From contig JAKSOH010000002.1 of assembly GCA_024405675.1 (NCBI GenBank), forward strand, positions 1 through 64,000: 64,000 bases of DNA, written 5' to 3'. Source of the stretch: Victivallaceae bacterium. Its GTDB lineage: Bacteria; Verrucomicrobiota; Lentisphaeria; Victivallales; Victivallaceae. Below, in pieces: positions 62,001 to 64,000 of this stretch; positions within the stretch are counted from its first letter, which is position 1; each line of letters begins with the position of its first letter. The notes beneath the pieces are model-generated. The model was given only the letters and a program-made list of their open reading frames with translations, had not been told where the DNA came from and did not search any database. The position numbers and the translations under genes were made by a program.

Positions 62001-64000
62001 GATGTTGCCGCCGAGGGTTTCAAAAGCTCTGCCAGAACGAATCGTGGCGCCGGAAATGACGTAGTTCACGCCGAGGGCCACGCTGCCTGCAGGACCTTGC
62101 GGCGCGACCCAGGTTCCGCCGCAAATCACCATGCGGTTCTCGCTGCCGCGGTTCTTGAGGGCGTTCGACGCGGAAGTCAAGTCGCTGAAGGCAATCCCGG
62201 AATCCACCGTTGCCTTGTATTCGCCGCCGTAGGGAACGTTTATGGTGACGCTTTCACCAGACTTCCACCCGAAATTGTAATAGGTGTCCGCGGATTCGGC
62301 GGCACCGGATTTTTCCGCAGCCTTCGCCCTGGCCTCTTCGAGCGTGCGAAAGGCATCCGTGCCGATGCGTCCATTGCTTCCGGTTGGGAGCTTGACGGTT
62401 GTCCCATCCTCCAAATCGTGCCAGCCGGCGGAGAAATACACCTTGGGGATATCGCGGACGATGTACAGGGATTTGTCCTTCACTGCAATGCTCTCTCCTT
62501 CGCGAAGAGTGCCGATGACATTGTATTTATTCTTGATGTCGGCATCGGCATAGGGGGTCTTCAGAACGAGACGCTCGGTTTCCTCCTCGCCCCACGTGAT
62601 TCCGGTTCCGACGTCGATGGTTATGCCTGCAGAGCCTTCCCGCAGCTTCTGGTGTCCGTATTCGTTTCCGGCCAGTATAGTCAATCCCGCGCCGTCCTGG
62701 GCGTTTATCGTAATGCTCCATTCGGTTAGCGTGGCATATGCGTTGCCGCCTGCTATATCCACGTTCGACACATAGCTCATCTTGTCGCCGGAGACACAGA
62801 AGTTGATGCTGTGCGTGCCCGCCAACGTTGCGCCGGTACCCTTGCCGTACACGGTTCCAACGGAGGCGTTTTCAAGCGTTATGTTGAAAACCCCATAGAA
62901 GGTACCCGACTGGTTGGAACTGGTATAGATTTTCCCGACGTAGCTGTCCATGCCGCGGACGGTGAGATTGACATCGGACGCCTTGTCGCTGCCACCGCTG
63001 CCGTAGCTCGGCGCAACCAGCAAAGTCGAAACACTTCCGCCGTCAACGGTGATGTTGGTGACGCAGTTGTCGGCACTCGACGAATATCCACCGGCTATGA
63101 GACTGCCCACGCGACCGGAATCGACCACCGATACGTTCAGGTTTCCACCGGTGAGATGAGCCATGCTCTGGTTGGCGCTGTACAGACCGGAGACATACGC
63201 TCCGGTTCCAACAGTGACATTCGTCACTATATCGCTACTCACGCTATTGTTGCCGGCAAACACAAACCCGCTGTCGAACGTGTAGGTCGCATTCGTGATA
63301 TACGTGGCTATGGCATTTAGACCGATTCTTGACGCACCGCCGAAACAACTTCCCCCGAGGATATGTACCACGTTCCCGCTGTAGTCGCCGAGATTCGTCT
63401 GCGCCTTGGCCAGGGTGTTGTAGGCGCCATCGCCGATGTTGGTCGTCCAGGTTCCGCAGGGCGTGGTGACGGTCACTTCTCCGGTGGTGGCGGTCGTCCA
63501 GTCCAGGTTGTAGTAGGTGTCGACGGACTTGGCGATGTCTCCCGCGGTGCTGGCCTCGTCGTAGGTGGCGAACGCGTTGACTCCCATCGTTCCGGTTTCC
63601 GGGCCGTTCGGCGTGTCCACCAGGCCTTCCTTGCCCTCCCATCCGGCCGAGAAGAACATGGCGTCCGTACGCCGAAGGATTATCTTCCCGCCTTCCCTTA
63701 TCAATTCGACATCGTCCGCAAGGGTTCCGTTTATCGTGATGTCAAAGAGGTTGATGTCAACGTTGCCGAGGTTGAGTATCGTCGAGGACTCCGCGGTCGG
63801 CTTGTAGTTGTCCACGTCGATGGTGAAGTGGAAGTAGTTCTGGTTGTCGTAGATTCCGCTTCCAAAGGCCAGCGTGGCGCCGTTCTTGGCGTCGACCGTC
63901 ACGGTGATGTTCTTCGTGTAGGAGTCTATGGTGAACGTGCCGATCCGGTTGCTTCCGGAAAGCGCGTCGATGGTGATGTATTTCTGTCCGCCCTGATTAC
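50019..64000 (-). CDS. Giant repetitive surface protein with C-terminal PPC-like domain (N-terminus outside window)
   Basis: At least 4,660 codons without a stop, still open at the window edge, so no start or signal peptide is visible. The part seen consists of at least seven modules opening with a FFSAGW/YFSIGW-type strand, each followed by GTIGxNAFATYDEA-like and DTYYxxDW-like segments and then by short beta-helix-like repeats rich in Gly, Ser, Thr, Val and Asn; a Pro/Glu linker (PDPEPEPDPEETG) occurs in the fifth. The C-terminal third holds shorter Ser/Thr-rich repeats. The last 100 residues form a PPC-like beta-sandwich (ETAQVLGDYAEGWLY, NDWYLAKDVKQGTSF, YYLHLE, AYTVKLYRP). No autotransporter barrel is seen, so secretion by another route, possibly type I, is likely. 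An adhesin or surface layer role is inferred. Confidence 0.85.
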   Translation of the reverse strand, partial: NQGGQKYITIDALSGSNRIGTFTIDSYTKNITVTVDAKNGATLAFGSGIYDNQNYFHFTIDVDNYKPTAESSTILNLGNVDINLFDITINGTLADDVELIREGGKIILRRTDAMFFSAGWEGKEGLVDTPNGPETGTMGVNAFATYDEASTAGDIAKSVDTYYNLDWTTATTGEVTVTTPCGTWTTNIGDGAYNTLAKAQTNLGDYSGNVVHILGGSCFGGASRIGLNAIATYITNATYTFDSGFVFAGNNSVSSDIVTNVTVGTGAYVSGLYSANQSMAHLTGGNLNVSVVDSGRVGSLIAGGYSSSADNCVTNITVDGGSVSTLLVAPSYGSGGSDKASDVNLTVRGMDSYVGKIYTSSNQSGTFYGVFNITLENASVGTVYGKGTGATLAGTHSINFCVSGDKMSYVSNVDIAGGNAYATLTEWSITINAQDGAGLTILAGNEYGHQKLREGSAGITIDVGTGITWGEEETERLVLKTPYADADIKNKYNVIGTLREGESIAVKDKSLYIVRDIPKVYFSAGWHDLEDGTTVKLPTGSNGRIGTDAFRTLEEARAKAAEKSGAAESADTYYNFGWKSGESVTINVPYGGEYKATVDSGIAFSDLTSASNALKNRGSENRMVICGGTWVAPQGPAGSVALGVNYVISGATIRSGRAFETLGGNITKNTRGLITGGADVQYFCVGYGGRTGSSISGTASVEINNAYVHDLMFGANGISEANPITNSKISVLLTDGATVNNVYIGSANTISGETNTKLTLTVDGSDGGDITVGKIWLSGPYTGSATKADIEISLINANLAGTTLDGSSAKKAGKDSVKADIVVSGSGMSTVKSISGITGMTRGQSITIKAGEGASLKVLSDFDFEGTITVDVTGFKLAPGEGARLVFAGPANIDTSKVTVTVTGTPITEGTLSVVGNEIYYGAEISTAYYSIGWKGLEAGTLVKTPEGATAGTIGYNAFGTYAEAKASGHIVQTCADTYYDISWEGAAAGSTVTLSIPGEDPRDVVIDNVVYCKTKNAAKNGLNTTDYDDNMIVFTGGSLYGGRTTVEEFSGKHAILYGYTSTWAGVDYPEISVFGNGQTLESAIGGRVIIAKGSDVLAVIGHRTTFKDATFSMEAWDDAKVKVFGAVANGSLTSSGGHTVSTEGRVVWAGAHSDVTFVVRDDASVSSVQASYYSGSLVGDMRVNVMDRANVGTITADGASGGLLTGNMLITLSGGVAGTINGGSKDADRYISIVASGNAKSQVGTITKGKAGRIDVLVKAYEGACLSVGGSLTGVADSITVDVTNFTLDPGQQFRLVLSASGIKEDDITVVGHDASKGYDFYFIGDNVYYGFEPTSAYFSIGWSEYEVGTEVNLPGDKVGTIGRDAFGSYQAMVDSGADSQNILDTYCSLDWKDQSGEKDIIIGGNTFKATIGDGVAYKTLAEAQAGLIVKGDYSGNAVGVVGGTVTGVSTSRTYMTTNTYLQNVKVFSTNPGQGYPGFFACGHKFVVLEDCSLGEVYGAGHIYGTMTDLDSTHIAVRGGLDESSEHNTSIVTIVGGAYGEFGTADARRTSINIDVDCAHVSNIYAGGCGHVFLSGTASVHVSNSDGNTVFGGGMQQGHQFAADTLDISVVNSNYEKVYGGATGTVSVGSLIVGVTGSTIEKLSLDGAGNMSFDNGTMTIVNSDISQLQVATNFSISGERNVTFDFKNSSIGPWPEQTPGNTLLIAGNNVGTVSVKMDGGSVRCALEIDQAKTSSNLDVDVANMVIGEELVVAYGTVVGDVHAVVTGSTTGARCDGTAARTRGIKLLSGAVVGGSASLELNDVKAGIIFGRVSAASTAESGVTLTMNGHNTIQTFAGFDTTTLTVGDGATLWMTEGIGSTETLIVDNEGFAFESDETSRDVLRAQDYAHLNGRYTLTDDTHSGYVLTVEGNHVFFEKADSFAFFNYAWKDLDDGTEVTFASGETGTIGVNAFATYDDAKAEKANVHSGDIYFNFDWGPHVVITPDPEPEPDPEETGDMAEQIVYGKTAGEAVTVETAGGTFEGVIGECCIVNSMDKFNDLYTQEGGRLYVTGGTTHDAQTFNSNAVLYNTTISGETATTTFEADHLDVLGGNVIDGITATNTTGHVVVDGDSKIGELSFAGSASLLNGASVGLVDGAGAIDVTGSTTGNVTALNVIVKTSTVGEVVVSGDTASFESSKASSINATSADVAMTDSTIGGALTAAALGATNSSMEDIKISGKVNLVSSSVAGTVSAMSVSMDSSSVGKDIYATEMASLTGSTVVNVTAATILFDGGSADSLNATDSITITNSVVETVSGETSTSLTFSGGMSQVSEISGFNRFYVDESDGIFTYVYVKESLGDDISITIKDQNFKFDTGDTQFSVITIEGMNLREMYEAGRISLETSPAARGAYDVTFSEDNHTLMLEKNFAFFSAGWYGLPDGTVVSIPDERGTGKIGEDSFVTFDKTNAKGRKVDSYFSYDWKGKSTGEEVFIDIEGGSFGMLIGESGVAAYADLEQAQENGEYIYSGNVLYIVGGENDASESTVLKQNVAFEHVVSAKSGYTSEHKVFLFGQNDIASIQASEVVFADGSSGVSSVGEVSGYGEDATLVVDASTARVTGSVENFATLTNGIGSVFSSGDIAVETLNNAGTIDSSMSPAVLSSTDFNNAESGLVTCVAAITGTGTMSNAGTVACGSVSAFGLIDNSAVMDVISVSDFGTMINSGSLKADAIIGSGTMTNVAGKTATVEFMDIAVIDNSGFLAYGGYDFGSCVNVTNNGTIDLTSAAVISELGEPGGYGFHYVVQGNLNNQMGTITVGDLDLFCKVLGNATDGYDWYVAQKHEYTFYSKSFVGMQVGDYLYDDVATGASLYYGINAFATFDEAHYATSEGGTEINVDEGRSEKIYVNPSWVGSKLPKTYDGVPLVWGVNAFGRVDSIGDATFEDPHRTVILVDGNGASIDIKKNVDEKNINIYRSAPLYGTIDSSVAKNSAKTDVRRLSVSNKGYFSNDGDSTAAGTAGDVQISGFATVCLSDSDSKVEVQGGNSSIAVTRKEESAGTITETASSKQKAVGELVLDSSTIAVSAVKANEYKVNGSYRPTIHDLFAGSSVSAVAINGLTSTAVSSFASISLNESLITDGTESSIPGDIYGGSGNFSSKLKQGYNSTTLSYTESMSSGASSLIASNSTVGSACEYANVVVEGGSFSAIGGGNSSKTVSFKADYQVDLAETTAASSEAEAVLRGTYIEEFVTGQPLSQENHKVSNSVTRKSVVGGTAVLEGGANVGTLSGFKAVNLYDATVGAISAIDIVETTSSSSVRKNDVSSKITNSSTVSQKAGGKLLDLQGSMVIGDVVGFATVSLFESTIGGQAVDGRNVSDTETNTVVESAVSSASTVTKKSSRESKGLFVLRENSGFGCSDAEKSFSITGFSKLDISSEVMGLRANVVDATNETSSVSVIASTNSDTHAVTNKCTLNNVIKSSGVGTIDGSGFYVKNLNGYATVKLDGSTVENVGNINTTSKVVAQNETLALELMAAPAEERLYDIYRVDDGTFGKIATSVSATGVTSTTLTHDRSNKVSGSLTANYSDMRGAVSGYSKIMLVDGSIGRDASFDSVKSTVKETFTHVVDTSVRGRTVSSETYKLSEVKSAAGTLDIIDCEIYRDPTDESNINVRGMSKLSVSGVGDYWFGTISSDIVSTTETYTNSTTTIRGSFVPVAESGSYTLKTSQNNTGKLELGSEDVYGSGEGAHYEIREINGYSDVTLRHALIGDDAPEHAGGIINASVSSKTVTAASKEQADRIAGMRIADIVGGTEFVPGNSALTSYVYKDDKNSSYTAKIGVTTSTKLAGALRVNDGTFTDGTRVSGFSTVYLESVVVKNDHNYGVVFDGYAATSNEQLDVKSNIKDDVETISRVYKFNSNSKVAGKLVVDGSENDLAGMTACGYDAVTFCNVWNSGSVHGLMYAGDSSVSISENRTETKRKGAQNPSTVTDKYSKSSSTTASGSLKIENSQIMEVEFHGYNTVNISNATVGDIDRRVLVEGEWMDSAKSTETSSESNGTITVSESISYSKGGVLNLVNGVVGDIYGYENVSINAHGGTIGRIETNSTEMAKTTTKRSKGAQNAEVVASIVSKATGKLKLLDVNEVEGGIFGYGSMEIEGLVLDPGSGYQRTYIDGDIVAGQRTLDEKNGISGVDTLSSYGSLKATGIDVGGSIEWVQDMDLCASLMADTTSKIQGGKITMPTDHGKVVAKDVAFTNYGTLTLRSADFGPMTGESSHYYCSIQGKISGYKVVNVICCNKVAEIDNTYVLDGIGTYYSDDSTVNITKGFVIKGDDCKFGGRGVSNVVDSISHTNKVNISGYGIVRKYAGTTGADKITVGARSHVWLGTADGTGTINFGTNDKDDVIALAYDHRDDVDGNTGKYYLDSSSSQGDVYISLDGGPKLTFVSETGGGGDGTDGAIVYTSKISSPSKIVYKLSDESAEIYGSEMVIRLGKLIPDPDDNYINVKALPEFTCFDTILGLDKFTGTGIVNLSKDAYLSVSRVSYSKMGWNSDGDPTEGIDIYNVGGKEFIFSQFNTWAEENKDDTMETAQVLGDYAEGWLYSESGRVMNDQNDWYLAKDVKQGTSFVVSWDCDTSSTLAISLLHADGSKNTTGLVADADGDYYLHLEHSRDVGMAGAYTVKLYRP
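51450..55130 (-). repeat. Short Ser/Thr-rich coding repeats in the C-terminal third of the giant protein
   Basis: Roughly a dozen imperfect units of about 80-110 residues. Each has a G-x-L-x-L strand pair, a GFxTVxL/GYxxVxI strand (for example SGFSTVYLES, HGYNTVNISN, VGFATVSLFE, NGYATVKLDG), a VGD-like turn, and a polar Thr/Ser/Lys stretch. The pattern suggests a regular beta-solenoid with protruding polar loops. It differs from the larger modules upstream. Confidence 0.6.
55500..63662 (-). repeat. Seven long coding modules of the giant protein
   Basis: Module openings (FSAGW, FSAGWHDLEDG, YSIGWKGLEAG, FSIGWSEYEVG, FNYAWKDLDDG, FSAGWYGLPDG, YSKSFVGMQVG) lie near 63650, 62430, 61205, 59980, 58225, 56757 and 55520. 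The first three steps are each about 1,220 bases (about 408 residues); later ones are 1,755, 1,468 and 1,240. The opening 110 residues of each are clearly similar; the rest varies. Positions were judged by eye to within about 20 bases. Confidence 0.75.

Noticed and set aside
60837-62729. Plus-strand open frame of 630 codons, and others at 58995-60302 and 57681-58793
   Set aside because: Shadows of the giant repetitive gene; they recur at the same phase of its repeats and carry no features of their own.
50019-64000. CRISPR or tandem DNA repeat array in the last 14 kb
   Set aside because: The repeats are protein-level, long and diverged, all in one reading frame; no short identical direct repeats with spacers were seen.

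Overview
The window (about 58% G+C by eye, densely coded on both strands) looks like chromosome of a Gram-negative bacterium of the Planctomycetes-Verrucomicrobia-Chlamydiae group, most likely a Lentisphaerota/Victivallales-type lineage. The grounds are an LptD-type outer-membrane LPS assembly protein and a heptose epimerase (true outer membrane), an AroD-AroE fusion of the kind known from Chlamydiae, a pseudopilin with Arg rather than Gly before the cleaved Phe, a secreted carbohydrate-active enzyme beside a sodium:solute symporter, and a giant repetitive surface protein. The taxonomic call is inference.

Layout. 0-7.4 kb: the N-terminus of SbcD, a DUF362/ferredoxin protein, a large secreted TIM-barrel glycosidase-like protein, a divergent sodium:solute symporter and a small exported carbohydrate-binding-like protein. 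7.4-14.2 kb (minus strand): the seven shikimate-pathway enzymes plus prephenate dehydrogenase packed into four ORFs that overlap or nearly touch: aroF, a tyrA-aroC-aroD-aroE fusion, an aroK-aroB fusion, and aroA. 14.4-16.9 kb (plus): a three-gene overlapping cassette of a class I amidotransferase/C26-like hydrolase, an Asp/Glu racemase and a D-Ala-D-Ala-ligase-like ATP-grasp enzyme. 16.9-26.3 kb (minus): purT, then a type I secretion ABC transporter with two degenerate C39-like domains, an HlyD adaptor, a PqqD-like protein, an S26 peptidase with a Ser/His-type signature, a radical SAM/SPASM enzyme, an HPr-kinase-like protein, a DUF1961 protein and an AlkD-like protein. This resembles a peptide-modifying and exporting system, but no precursor gene is visible.

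26.4-40.8 kb: a dGTPase, a pseudopilin, a short-chain reductase, a WecA/MraY-type transferase with a C-terminal nucleotide-binding domain, then a long plus-strand run of envelope and housekeeping genes (sugar epimerase, metY, plsC, lptD, hldD, rsmB, murC-like) ending with an initiator tRNA and a strong terminator. 40.8-49.9 kb (minus): coaC, gmk, a YkgJ-type protein, an exported protein, citrate synthase, a PurN-like/glycosyltransferase fusion, a small zinc-ribbon-like protein, a metallophosphoesterase and a Clp ATPase interrupted by a frameshift. 50.0-64.0 kb (minus): one open reading frame of at least 4,660 codons, running off the window, built of repeated modules and ending in a PPC-like domain.

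The most unusual points are the four-enzyme aromatic fusion, the precursor-less radical SAM/PqqD/peptidase/kinase cluster joined to a type I exporter, the PurN-like/glycosyltransferase fusion, and the small racemase/ATP-grasp cassette. Everything here comes from reading the sequence; no database search was run.
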